Shown here: positions 52,433-63,639 of the stretch, one piece after another
Layout of the letters: each line of letters opens with the position of its first letter
Numbering within the stretch: the stretch's first letter is position 1
DNA from: Phoenix dactylifera
Lineage: Eukaryota; Streptophyta; Magnoliopsida; Arecales; Arecaceae
Direction of reading: 5' to 3'
Assembly: GCF_009389715.1 (NCBI RefSeq)
Contig: NC_052409.1
Location: 1,590,001-1,654,000 of the forward strand
Length of the DNA: 64,000 bases
Program-made: the position numbers and the translations under genes
Notes under the pieces: generated by a model
The model's input: only the letters and a program-made list of their open reading frames with translations
The model's database searches: none
Told to the model about the DNA's origin: nothing

Positions 52433-54698
52433 GCCTCTTCAGATTGGGTTATAACCAAGTACTATAGTCTCGATCGTGTGTTTGTTGTGAACATATATAT
52501 CCTATGCATGACAGCCCTGTAAAACATCAAATTACAATGGATTTGAAAAATTTCTTTGCCAAGCAAAAAGATATGTGAAGTGGATGGATTGTTGATTTAT
52601 GATATACAGCATGTAGGTTACATTGTTTCTAGCTGGTCCTGCTTTATGTCTCCTGTAAAAGTTTAACAAGACCCTCTTCATTACACATGCAAGGATATCT
52701 TCCTTCCTCAAAAACCTGACACTACTTGGAAAGCAAACATATCATCATAATTTATTTTGCCCAAGAAAAGAATCATACTTTCATATTATTTCCTGTTAAC
52801 ATCTGGTTGCTGAAAGATCCCATATTCATTCTCAAACCACTGTCCTTACCCGAACATCATCAAGCACTCTGGCTCCTCTCTTCTTAACTCCATTTCTTAC
52901 TTCCTTTATACGAAGAAGAGGAAAGTGTTGCCTGCTGTTGGTAGTTGCCGCTCTGGCTCCGCTGCCGATAGCCCGACATATTCTCCGAGATGCAACCTGA
53001 CCTGCTGAAAACCAAGCTGAACATGGTCGGAGAAGAAAGAATATATCCACTGCCATAACCTTCACATCCACAGCAGCCGGTGGATAACTGAAGACGATCC
53101 AAGTTCTTCACTCCAACCCAACATGCAATTCCTCCATGGCACATATTAAATTGGCAATATCACAAATCCAAGTGCCAAGCCTAAACAATATGAATTCATG
53201 CAACAAGAAAACAAAAATAAATAAGGTAGCATAGACTGGAGTAGAGGGAGAAGCAGTAATTGGGTTATCCTGAGCATATTTCTTACAAGATATGAGAAGG
53301 CTACGAAAGAGAATAATAAAATATGAAAGAGAGGATTCTGGGTAATCACCTGGCCAATGGAAATGGCGATGGCGACAGCATGGAAGACACATTCCAGGCT
53401 CTAGAGATTCTCGGACACTATTTCTGACTCTTATGGTTGTTTGTGAGATGAATTTAGCATTGCTCAGTTTGTAAAAAATAACAACAATAATAATAAACTC
53501 CCTATGATGAACAAGAGGCTTATTTAAATATGCCTCTCAATGATAAATGCATTAACAAACTCGGCTGTAATTCAATTATAAGTAGATAATATGATCATAT
53601 AAATATAATAAAAGGAAAAATAAAAATGTATACTAGATATACATTGTATTGCATCCAAGCAGAAAAAACTAATGCATAACTTTCTAGAATATTGATCAAT
53701 AATACCTCTTAATTGGACTTGCTATACTATACTGCATCTTAAAAAGGCGTACACGCAATCTTTCTTCTTCTTTTTTTTTTTTGGAGGTAAGAACGTATAT
53801 GTATTCAAACATATTTTTTGCAGGAAAACTTGTAGCAAACATTACTGTTGGCGAATGCAGTATCTGACATGAACTCTGGATAAATTTATATGTGCATTTC
53901 AAAGAAAAACAAGTGAAACAAGGTTACTTAGCAGTGGTTCGGAAAGAATAAAAGATTAAAGGAAGTGTGTGGAAAATATCTTTAGCTTACTTTTATTTAC
54001 TACTACACGGGCATGAGCTTAGCTGCTCTTGTTGAGTTTTCAAGGAAACATCACATGGTTCAGCAGCCTGTAGCCCCCACGAGGGCCTGCGCCTTCACAT
54101 GCAATGCTTACAGACTAAAGCTAAACACTGTAGCTACTTTGTACTAATAACCACGGCAAAGCAACGCAAGCAAACCAAAAGAAAAAGGGAGCGACATGAA
54201 AGATTATGGTCTCAAACAAAAGAAGTATGTAAAAGATTTTCATATTGTCGCCGGGCGAGTTGGCTCACAAATTAACTTGGAGTTGGTGGGTGTTTTGTTC
54301 CGAAGATTAATGAACCAAATAAAGATTTGTCATAGTAGTATATGATAACAACATGCTTAAAATAAACATCATCTTGAGAGATCAAAAGCCTGAATTCATA
54401 ATAATCCAGCGACAAGGAGGTAAATTTAAAGAGATCTGAAAGCATGCAGTACCATGGCCCTTTCAAGTCCAATCCTTTGGGAGTAACATGAATGACAAGC
54501 TGGTATGAGCTGTAATAAAGTGTTCCTTCTAATCAATTATCCTCTAAGGTCTCTTTTTATGGCTTTTGGTTCGGAAAATACCAACATGAGCTTCCTTATT
54601 TTTTTTCTTAGAAAAAGCTAATATTGGTCAAATCTGACCCGCAAGATTCTAAGAGCATAAATTCCAAGTAAATACAAAATGCAAGTCTCTTTCAAAAA
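52433..54698. other. Intergenic; weak unassigned minus-strand frames
   Basis: Minus-strand frames at 53108-53400 and 52832-53144 are open for up to 94 codons. A possible donor lies after GGCCAG at 53351. They contain no motif I recognise, so a transcript, if any, may be non-coding. The rest is AT-rich spacer. Confidence 0.35.
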
Positions 54699-55874
54699 TG
54701 TTGGTGGAAAAATGGACCACCCCACAAATGTAATTATAGCACCCAAATCCATCAGCAAGCTCGAGCTCATCCTAAGTGATGGAGCTCTTCCGCTCTCGAG
54801 CTCATCCTAAGTGATCGGGCTCTTCCGCTCTCGAGCTCATCCTAAGTGATCGAGCTCTTCCGCTCTCGAGCTCATCCTAAGTGATCGGGCTCTTCCGCTC
54901 TCGAGACCAGAGAGCCGAGACCAGAGAGCCGAGACCAGAAGGCCGAGACCAGAAGGCCGAGACCAGAGAGCCGAGACCAGAAGGCCGAGACCAGAGAGCC
55001 GAGACTAGAAGGCCGAGACCAGAAGGCCGAGCACAGCAGGCCGAGCCCATGCCTTAGCCAAATATCCAATTTCCACCTAACCCTCTAAGGGACTTGACAA
55101 CTCCTACGGCTTGCGACCTGCCACTATTTCCAAGCCATCAAGGCATAAGATCTCCGCAGGCGTTCGGCACGACCTGCCATTAATGCATGAGACTCCCTCA
55201 AGTCTCCGATGCACTCAGGCATTTAATGAACACGGCCCAAGACGATCTCCGGATCACTGAACCATCAGAGCGTATGGCTCTACCTGACCGTCGGTTCATT
55301 CGGTAATAAATGCACTTACCATCCACAGACCCCAGGCCCGCTACGGCCGGCGGTTCAACCACTTCAACAGGTCCGATCGACCGTGACAACTCCCTGGTTC
55401 CGGTCTGATTCGGCCCCGTTCTCCACTATGCCATAAATGGGCCAAATCGTGCCCAATTATCACAGACAGGGACAAATCCCCCGGTTACCTCCCAGGTAAC
55501 GTAATCCCCTCCTATAAAAGGGAACCTGGGAGAACCAAGGGGAAGAGGACAACAAAAAAATGGAAACAGATCCCCGGGACTGAACCCGCCGGGAAACACA
55601 GACACAAGGGAGGACATCATCCTCTTCGTCTTCTTTATCTTATCCAAATGTTCTTGCTGTTTTCTCCACATACTCTCTCCACATATTGGCCCCCTTTGAC
55701 TTAAGCATCGGAGGGCCGGCGCCGGGGAGCCCGGCCACCGGCTTTTTGCAGGACTTACACCCCTCCAGGAGGACGTCACCGGCCGGCGCGCCGCCGTCCG
55801 CCCTTCCGGTAGCGGAGCTCCTCCTCCCCCTGTCCTGGCTTCGTGGTAGCCCCCGGGTCCAATTTCCAGCAACA
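54699..55874 (+). repeat. Left LTR of the Gypsy-type element
   Basis: It contains four copies of a 35-bp unit beginning TCGAGCTCATCCTAAGTGAT (54757-54900), then a run of 12-bp GAGACCAGA(A/G)(G/A)GCC units (54901-55040), and a TATA box TATAAAA at 55513-55519. Confidence 0.9.
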
Positions 55875-57029
55875 GTTGGCGCTAGAGGAAGGGACCGAGT
55901 TCGCTGCCATGAAGCTAAGAAGCAAAGGGGCTTCCAATGCCTCTCAACGTCCTCCACCTAGCCCGGAGCGTTCCGTCCGAAACTCATCACCTCCGACCGA
56001 GTCAGTTCATCAAGTTCGGCCGGAGCAGTTCGATGCCCTGGTACAACAGGTGCAGGCCTTGGCTACCGCTGTCCAAAGCCTGCAACCCAGGGGCATCCCA
56101 ACGGCACCGCCTCCTCCGGCTCCAGTTCAACCGGAGCCCCCTACAAGCGGGTTTCCCCTTCGAGTATCATGCTCCAAGTCCCAAACGCTCAGCCCAAAAT
56201 TCACCATCAAGATCTCCGGTAGATCAAGTTCCACAAGTCCAACTCGAGCACTTCGATGCGCTTGTGCAGCAAGTCCAAGCGCTAGCTATTTGCAGCCCAA
56301 AGCCTGCAACAAGTGGAGGCCCCTCCTGTGCCGCCTCCACGGAATCATGTGAAGCAGAGGAAGAAACTTTCTCCTGACTCCCGAGCCATCTCGAATCAGG
56401 CATGGCTCCCGCTGCAACGACGTATGTGGGGGCAACCAGTGAGAAGTAGTAGTCCAAGTCTCACGTCAACGAGTTGGGGGGAAAGAGAAATAAAAGCTGA
56501 GGTTTGGAGAAGGAAAGTTATGGAGCTTTAAAATGGGATTGTAAGCCTCTGTGACAAAGGGTACAGCCCCATTAAATCCCATTATCCTTCCAAGTCTTCT
56601 GTCTTCCGGCAGCAAGCAAGAAACCAGCATGTACTCCCTCCTTACGGGCGTAAGTCCTTGGGACGGCGCCCGCGACATTGCTCCCCTTTCAGAGCGTCGC
56701 CATCACTGAAGCCCCCGTCGAGCTCATGCAGACCGAGCTCAGAAACCCGAGCGCAAAACACCTAAAAAATCAAGCCAAAGAAGGCCGGTGCCGAACCAAG
56801 TCCTGAGGGACCTCGAAGCTCGAGAGTTATTAAAATATCTCCAAAAGGTACAGGACGCCACTTTGGCTTCAAATAAATTCAATATTTTATCTATTTTCAG
56901 GTTAGCCAACGAGCTCGGCTCGTTCTCCTACCCTGACCACGGTCAGGATGCCCTGCCACAGCGGGATGCCCCGATTCGTCGGGATGGCCCGAGACGTCGG
57001 GATGCCCCGGCTATAGGGACGCCCGAGAC

Positions 57030-57420
57030 GTCGGGATATGAGTTAGCGGTCCTCTCTGACCGGACGAGCTCGGCTCGTGCTCCATCGGCTATGAGTTAGC
57101 GGTCCTCTCTGACCGGACGAGCTCGGCTCGTGCTCCATCGGCTATGAGTTAGCGGTCCTCTCTGACCGGACGAGCTCGGCTCGTGCTCCATCGGCTTCCA
57201 CCGTCGAGCTCGGCTCGTGCTCCCCGAATATGAGTTAGCGGTCCTCTCTGACCGGACGAGCTCGGCTCGTGCTCCATCGGCTTCCACCGTCGAGCTCGGC
57301 TCGTGCTCCCCGAATATGAGTTAGCGGTCCTCTCTGACCGGACGAGCTCGGCTCGTGCTCCATCGGCTATGAGTTAGCGGTCCTCTCTGACCGGACGAGC
57401 TCGGCTCGTGCTCCATCGTC
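57030..57420. repeat. 53/86-bp tandem repeat inside the Gypsy-type element
   Basis: Six copies of GAGTTAGCGGTCCTCTCTGA occur, each followed by CGAGCTCGGCTCGTGCTCC. Some units carry an extra TTCCACCGTCGAGCTCGGCT-type insert, giving an alternating 53 and 86-bp pattern. Confidence 0.85.
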
Positions 57421-57459
57421 TTCAGCCAACGAGCTCAGCCCGCTCTTCTATTTTTGGAT

Positions 57460-57810
57460 TTCTCTGCCGACGTCCCCAAAGAACGGAGTCCGAGCAGAGA
57501 AGCGTCTTCAGTCGCTTCGGCGTAAGGACGCACACGGTACAAGGTACCCATTCATTTAATGTCTTTACATTATTTTATTCTTAGACTTTTCTCTGCCGAC
57601 GTCCCCCAAAGAACGGAGTCCGAGCAGAGAAGCGTCTTCAGTCACCTCGGCGCAAGGACGCACACGGTACAAGGTACCCATTCATTTAATGTCTTTACAT
57701 TCTCATTTATCTTTACTTGGATTCTTCTCTGCCGACGTCCCCAAAGAACGGACTCCGAGCAGAAAAAGCGTCTTCAGTCGCCTTGGTGTAAGAACGCTCA
57801 CAGCACCAGG
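57460..57810. repeat. About 130-bp triplicated repeat inside the Gypsy-type element
   Basis: Three copies start TCTCTGCCGACGTCCCC(A/C) near 57460, 57590 and 57725. Each runs through AGCAGA...GCGTCTTCAGTC, and the first two through CACACGGTACAAGGTACCCA. Confidence 0.85.
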
Positions 57811-57880
57811 ACGATCGATGACTGAACTACTTCCTTCGCCCGAGCCAAAAAGCAGCTCGGACTCGGAAGTCGGGGGGTAG

Positions 57881-59061
57881 TGTTGGTGGAAAAATGGACC
57901 ACCCCACAAATGTAATTATAGCACCCAAATCCATCAGCAAGCTCGAGCTCATCCTAAGTGATCGGGCTCTTCCGCTCTCGAGCTCATCCTAAGTGATCGG
58001 GCTCTTCCGCTCTCGAGCTCATAGACCAGAGAGCCGAGACCAGAGAGCCGAGACCAGAAGGCCGAGACCAGAGAGCCGAGACCAGAAGGCCGAGACCAGA
58101 GAGCCGAGACCAGAAGGCCGAGACCAGAAGGCCGAGACCAGAGAGCCGAGACCAGAAGGCCGAGACCAGAGAGCCGAGACCAGAAGGCCGAGACCAGAAG
58201 GCCGAGCACAGCAGGCCGAGACCATGCCTTAGCCAAATATCCAATTTCCACCTAACCCTCTAAGGGACTTGACAACTCTTACGGCTTGCGACTTGCCACT
58301 ATCTCCAAGCCATCAAGACATAAGATCTCCGCAGGCGTTCGGCACGACCTGCCATTAATGCATGAGACTCCCTCAAGTCTCCGATGCACTCAGGCATTTA
58401 ATGAACACGGCCCAAGACGATCTCCGGATCACTGAACCATCAGAGCGTATGGCTCTACCTGGCCGCCGGTTCATTCGGTAATAAATGCACTTACCATCCA
58501 CAGACCCCAGGCCCGCTACGGCCGGCGGTTCAACCACTCCAACAGGTCCGATCGACCGTGACAACTCCCTGGTTCCGGTCTGATTCGGCCCCGTTCTCCA
58601 CTATGCCATAAATGGGCCAAATCGTGCCCAATTATCACAGACAGGGACAAATCCCCCGGTTACCTCCCAGGTAACGTAATTCCCTCCTATAAAAGGGAAC
58701 CTGGGAGAACCAAGGGGAAGAGGACAACAAAAAAATGGAAACAGATCCCCGGGACTGAACCCGCCGGAAAACACAGACACAAGGGAGGACATCATCCTCT
58801 TCGTCTTCTTTATCTTATCCAAATGTTCTTGCTGTTTTCTCCACATACTCTCTCCCCTGCTCTCTCCACATATTGGCCCCCTCTGACTTAAGCATCGGAG
58901 GGCCGGCGCCGGGGAGCCCGACCACCGGCTTTTTGCAGGACTTACACCCCTCCAGGAGGACGTCACCGGCCGGCGCGCCACCGTCCGCCCTTCCGGTAGC
59001 GGAGCTCCTCCTCCCCCTGTCCTGGCTTCGTGGTAGCCCCCGGGTCCAATTTCCAGCAACA
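57881..59061 (+). repeat. Right LTR of the Gypsy-type element
   Basis: It is nearly identical to the left LTR but has about two of the 35-bp units and a differently ordered 12-bp minisatellite. Its TATA box is at 58688-58694. Confidence 0.9.
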
Positions 59062-59066
59062 AAAAA

Positions 59067-61600
59067 TCTTGTCAAATCCTCGATCAAAATATTCTAGGGA
59101 GAGCTCATTGACTAAAGAAGTCAGCAATGTCAAGTATAATCCTATTAGGACCGACCAGTTGAGAGCTTTAGGTGTGCAATGGAAAGAAATATCAAAGAGA
59201 ACAAAGTAGCATTGCAGGCATGCAGGTTTTTTTTTTTGTGTAAATGTCAGTCTGCATCAAAAGTACCGGTCCTCTAAGGACACTCTTCTTAAAACTACTT
59301 GCAGTGCCTTAAAGGAGAACATCACTTTGCAGAACTAAGTGCAATTCATGAAGTCCTAAAAAGTAAGCATCTGAACTTATATGAAGACCAAACTAATTCC
59401 AGTCCGGTGCATGTGTGTGTGTGTGTGTGTGTGTGAGTGAGAGAGAGAGAGAGGAGCATATGTTATGCACTAAGTGAACAGTTACAAAGGTATATGTGTA
59501 TGTTTGAGTTACTGTTATGTCTCTCTTTTTGTTTTTTGAGAAATTGAGTTACTATAATTTCTAACATACATAATATGATGTGTTAGAATGTATAAAGCAT
59601 TTTAAACACACAAAAAAATGTTCCAGAGGCCGAGTGTGCATGCTTCCATTGTATATATTCAGAGTCAATTTATACGTGAAGAAGAGGGGTGGAATTCACT
59701 TTACAGACACCTCTCTGTAAGATGTCCTGAGGGGTCCCTCCACCTTACATACAAGTATTAGCAAAATGGATATACCTTATGCTGGGTGCATGTGCATGTG
59801 TCATGGATAAGTGTTAACTAATTAATGGTAAACCCTGCCTTGCCCTTCTTTTTCTTTGTTGCTTTCATTCTAAGGGCATTTCCATGTCTCAAGTCTTTTC
59901 TTCCACTGATAAGCTCTTTCAGAAGGCTCAAAAATGATTTTCCTGCACCTTGTCTGACTACATTTTTCTTTTTGTTTTTCTGAAAAAAGAACAAACAATG
60001 AAAAGAGAGGATGAAATAGTACAGCTAGAAAAGAAGTAGAAGAAATAGCGGCCGATATACTCGAAACTTGTCAATGGGAATTCACACATATTCAAGAGGA
60101 TGAAATATTGCATTCTTGAATGCAACTTATATGCCCGCAAAACTTGTAGCTATACAACCATGCATATACATGCAACGGATTGGAATACTTATTTGTTGTT
60201 CCGTTATATTGATCTCTTGAACACATTCAAGTTCTTTTTTTTCCCCCCATAACTTAAATCTTAGATATAAGTTGGAATCTGTCACTCTGATTGATTCAAA
60301 TTCTGTAAAAAAATTAGTAATCTTTTTTTAAGGTGTCCACTGCTACAGAAATACAAATATCCAAAAGGATCACCAGACCATTCATCCAATATAACCCGTA
60401 TTATCATTTGCAGATGTACTAGAAGTTTCACAGATAGACAAGGAAACCCGGAAACAAATATTCTTTTGATGCAATTAAAGATTGGACAACCCATCATCCA
60501 ATCATTAAGAAATGACAGTCGATAACAGCTCGATAAGCCTGCAGTCCGACGCTCAACAATCTAGCAATGGATGCATGCTTAAAAGTATGATCAATGGTGA
60601 TATATATATCTGTGGGATTATCATTGCAATAATGTAGTATGCTTGATCTACAAAGCAAGAAGGGCATGGAATCATTCTTAGCAGGAAAATTAAATGCTTT
60701 GCAAGCTCTCATTCTCTTAGACAAAAAGCTTAGGTGGGTTATTCCTCCCCTTTTATCAAAAAGAAATGCACAATGGGAAGATCAAGAGAAACCTATTTCT
60801 CCTTTTATGATGTTCCTTAGCTTGATGGGGTTCATACGCCAAAGCTGCAGAGCCCAATAATCCATCTGCAGGATTAATTAACTCAATCATTGTGAAAAAT
60901 TAACCTCAAGAAGTTCACTGAAAAAAAGTTCCCGGAGCCGAATGCCAGCATCTAACAAATTAGGCATAACAGGTCTCTGGCCCTTCTTGTTTCCTTCAAT
61001 AAAATTTCCCTTGATGCAACATATATTTCAATAAAAATTCAAGGCCACCAAGAGATGAAACCAAACTGTGGTGATACTGGATCAGCTATATTACCTGCAG
61101 TAGTGGATGGATACTCACTGGGAGTGTGCCCTTGCCTCATGTAGCATCACCCTTCCTCCATGATATTCTCTCCTTGATTCCCTAAAAGCTAACATCCAAA
61201 GGGCCACAAATGAAGAAGAAGCTAGCAACCAACCTAAAGAATCAAAACTTTGGCACCAAATAAGCACAACTTATTCATAGAAAGATCAAGCATAAAATTA
61301 TAGGCAAGGTTTATATAAAATCCATCCTCCACTCGTGGACTAAAACGATGGAATCATATTGTGATTCTCATAGACAACGCATTTGAATCTCTACCGAAAA
61401 TAGGAAAAAATATATAACACAAATCAGCTCAAGGGAATAGTGAGAACCTGGAATTTATCTTGCAGGATTAGCAATTAATCTACTTTGCTGAGGGCATAGC
61501 ATCTCAAGCCTCAAATACCCATTCTAAATACTCCATCAATCAGGTTATTCTCTTCCAAAGCAAAAAATCAGGTTATTCTCTTTATACTCCGGCAGTAAGG
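59067..61600. other. Intergenic, downstream of MIR172
   Basis: This is AT-rich spacer with a (GT)n-(GA)n microsatellite at 59411-59452. The 3' part of the minus-strand primary MIR172 transcript may extend into it. No coding gene is supported. Confidence 0.45.
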
Positions 61601-61768
61601 TAGGAAGTTAAAAACAAGAAGGAATAAGTACTCCTATAGACAAACAAACAGTCCCAATAATTATATGACAAGAAGGACATAAAGAAATCCAACCTCGGTG
61701 GAGTGGGTAAAGAATGGCAGTGGAGGCAGCATCTTCTTCCAGATCGCATATATAGTCGCTTATTGCTG

Positions 61769-61789
61769 ATGCAGCATCATCAGGATTCC
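61769..61789 (-). ncRNA. miR172: Mature miR172 (3' arm)
   Basis: These 21 nucleotides start GGAATCC and end GATGCTGCAT. The seed GAATCC is one change away from the usual GAATCT. Position 7 faces a mismatch with the 5p arm. Confidence 0.85.
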
Positions 61790-61828
61790 CATTTGGGACC
61801 ATGTCACGATCTCGGATCGCCCAGCCCA

Positions 61829-61849
61829 TGTGAATCTTGATGATGCTAC
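61829..61849 (-). ncRNA. miR172-5p (star strand)
   Basis: These 21 nucleotides start GTAGCATCATC and end GATTCACA. They pair with the 3' arm through one G:U pair and one internal mismatch. Confidence 0.8.
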
Positions 61850-62429
61850 ACCCGCAAACACCGACTGTTTCCGTCCAAACCCATGCAGTAGCGTTGCATC
61901 CAAATGAGATGGAGAATAAAAGTCAATAAAAGCCAAAGTCTATGTCTGGATATTGGTCCAAAAGAAGAGATGGCAGCAACAAGAAGGTAAAAATGAGATC
62001 TATTCCATCTATTCTATGCACAACTAATGAACACAAGAATCCAGTCCAGTCGTGCAGTAACCTCCACAAAAGTCCGGATTCTAGCTTGCATGGTGCCGCC
62101 GCCACCGAAATCCAAGGAACAAGGAGATCCAAGTCCTGAAGTTATTATTTTCTCCCCTCACCTCTTCTGGAGAGACCGAGGACTAGGAACAGATAGATAC
62201 GTTTCAAAATAATAATAGGGATCATACAGGGAGTAAAAGAAGAAGGATAACAAACGACTAGAGCGAAATATAAGAGAAGAAGGCTGCCTGATTCCGGCCA
62301 AGAACCGGCTGGATCCTCACTTTCCGCCCGAGATCTGACATGTCTCCACCTAAAAAGCCATGGTCATCTAATCAAGGATGGCCAGAAAAGGCAGCTGAGT
62401 GGCTGGAAGGAGAGAGCATGGGGAGACAG

Positions 62430-62460
62430 AGAGACAGTGAGAGAGAGAGAGAGAGAGAGG
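62430..62460. repeat. (GA)n tract in the MIR172 leader
   Basis: GAGAGAGA on the plus strand is a CT-rich stretch of the minus-strand primary transcript. It lies shortly downstream of the expected transcription start, as in many plant leaders. Confidence 0.8.
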
Positions 62461-62507
62461 AGGATGGATAGATCATAGGGGGATAGCGAGAGGGAGAAGT
62501 TCAGGGG

Positions 62508-62515
62508 TATTTATA
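62508..62515 (-). promoter_or_regulatory. Probable TATA box of primary MIR172 transcript
   Basis: TATAAATA on the minus strand is followed by ACCCCTGAACTTCTCC and then the CT-rich tract. This is the classic layout of a plant pol II core promoter. It lies about 640 bases upstream of the hairpin with no ORF between, and supports the minus-strand assignment. Confidence 0.6.
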
Positions 62516-62711
62516 AATTGAGCCGCAGATCTGGGTGGTGATATTTCAGCCCCCATCTTACGATGGGTCCACGCACGCTTCTTGTTTCCTTGCAGCTGTA
62601 GTTTCTCCTTCCTTTCCTTGCAGCTGTAGTTTCTCCTTCCCCCCAGTGAACAACTGTAGATCTTTTGTAAGGCAGGAAGACAATTATTTCATTAAGTCGT
62701 AGATAAAATAC

Positions 62712-63630
62712 AAAAAAAAATTTATACATATCTTTCTAAATATTAAAATTTACATAAATACCTTTCTAAAATTGATATTTACAAATATATTCTTATAAAA
62801 TACTTGTTTTCCATATATACTTTTTATTTTACTTTTTTCTTGCATATATACCCACACCATCCAACGCCATCAAGAAATTAACGGTTTAAAATTAAAAATA
62901 ACTGAAATATCCTTAATGGATAGATATATAAAAAAAATATTTATAAGGGTATATATGCAAATAATACTTCGAGAGGATATTCATGCAATTTTATATATTT
63001 AGAAGGGTTTACATGCAAAAACTTCTAATTTTATTTTTTTTATTTCAATCTGTTTTAACACTCGGATTTGTCTAATGCCTGCTCCTTAATGTTTTCTATA
63101 AAAATAGTGCTTAAGAAAAGATTGATTCGATAATTAGATAACAAAAAGATTTATGGAAGTTCTTTCACTAATCATGAAATTATTCTATTTTATTCTTCTT
63201 CATTTATAATAACTACTATATCTAATATTTATCAATTTGAAGGAAATTTATGTAAATTCTAATATTTAGAAGGGTATCTATGCAAATATTTAAGATTTTT
63301 TTTTTTGCCTGTATACCCTTCTAAATATATGAAATTGTATGAATACTCTCTAAAATTGCTATTTGCATAAATACCCTTATAAACTTTTTTTTTGCATGTT
63401 TACCTGCTAAAGGTATTTTCATTATTTCAAATCTAAATTGCTAAATTCTTAATGGCATTAGATGGCATGGGCAGATACGCAAAAAAAAAAAAAAAGAAAA
63501 AAAAAAGAAAAAGAAAGGTATATATACAAAACAAGTGTTTAATGAGGATATATATGCAAATATCAATTTTAGAAGAGTATTTATGTAAATTTTAATATTT
63601 AGAAAGGTATATATACAAAAAAACCTAAAT
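62712..63630. mobile_element. Mutator-type MITE with long inverted arms
   Basis: A perfect 9-bp target duplication ATAAAATAC (62703-62711 and 63631-63639) flanks the element, the size typical of Mutator. The arms of about 310-330 bp (62712-63023 and 63303-63630) are inverted copies with many small differences. For example CTTTCTAAATATTAAAATTT on the left faces AAATTTTAATATTTAGAAAG on the right. Within each arm short units of the form TTTAGAAGGGTATATATGCA recur. The roughly 280-bp centre has no coding frame of note. It has no transposase and is non-autonomous. Confidence 0.75.
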
Positions 63631-63639
63631 ATAAAATAC

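Larger units (their letters stand above)
54699..59061 (+). mobile_element. Young non-autonomous Ty3/Gypsy-type LTR element
   Basis: LTRs of 1176 bp (54699-55874) and 1181 bp (57881-59061) begin TGTTGGTGG and end CCAGCAACA. A 5-bp target duplication AAAAA flanks the whole (54694-54698 and 59062-59066). A TTGGCGCTAGAGGAAGGG primer-site-like string follows the left LTR, and a GGGGGGTAG purine tract precedes the right one. The interior of about 2 kb holds only the start of a gag-like frame (from 55910, proline-rich, with EQFDALVQQVQALA) and tandem repeats; no protease, polymerase or integrase is seen. It therefore lacks its own machinery and resembles LARD-type elements. By eye there are about 13 substitutions in roughly 840 comparable LTR bases, which suggests well under 1-2 million years. 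Family assignment is inferred from layout. Confidence 0.85.
61753..61867 (-). ncRNA. MIR172: MIR172 microRNA precursor hairpin
   Basis: On the minus strand the 5' arm (61829-61849) begins GTAGCATCATCAAGATTC, the known miR172-5p sequence. The 3' arm (61769-61789) begins GGAATCCTGATGATGC and ends TGCAT, the mature miR172. By my comparison it differs from Arabidopsis miR172e at one base (C for U at position 7). The arms pair almost fully and leave 2-nt 3' overhangs on both sides, as Dicer-like cleavage requires. The loop is about 39 bases. A lower stem continues outward (AGTCGG...TTTGC against GC...AGCGACT; 61753-61768 with 61850-61867). Family knowledge: miR172 represses AP2/TOE-type factors and controls phase change, flowering and floral organ identity. 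The plus strand also folds, but places the mature-like sequence with ACAC ending and puts the arms in less typical order, so the minus strand is favoured. Confidence 0.9.

Noticed and set aside
52832-53400. Possible small two-exon gene on the minus strand
   Set aside because: Open frames and one donor-like site exist, but there is no recognisable motif, no consistent exon phase and no promoter; kept only as an intergenic note.
54872-55069. Repetitive SALWSRPSGLG-type frames in both LTRs
   Set aside because: They are translations of the 12-bp LTR minisatellite, present only because the unit length is a multiple of three.
61608-61829. 73-codon minus-strand frame (MGWAIRDRDMVPNGNPDD...)
   Set aside because: It overlaps the MIR172 hairpin; its sequence is explained by the miR172 arms and the loop, not by a protein.
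61769-61851. MIR172 on the plus strand
   Set aside because: The plus strand can fold too, but the canonical 5p and 3p arms are in the right order only on the minus strand, which also has the TATA box and CT-rich leader.
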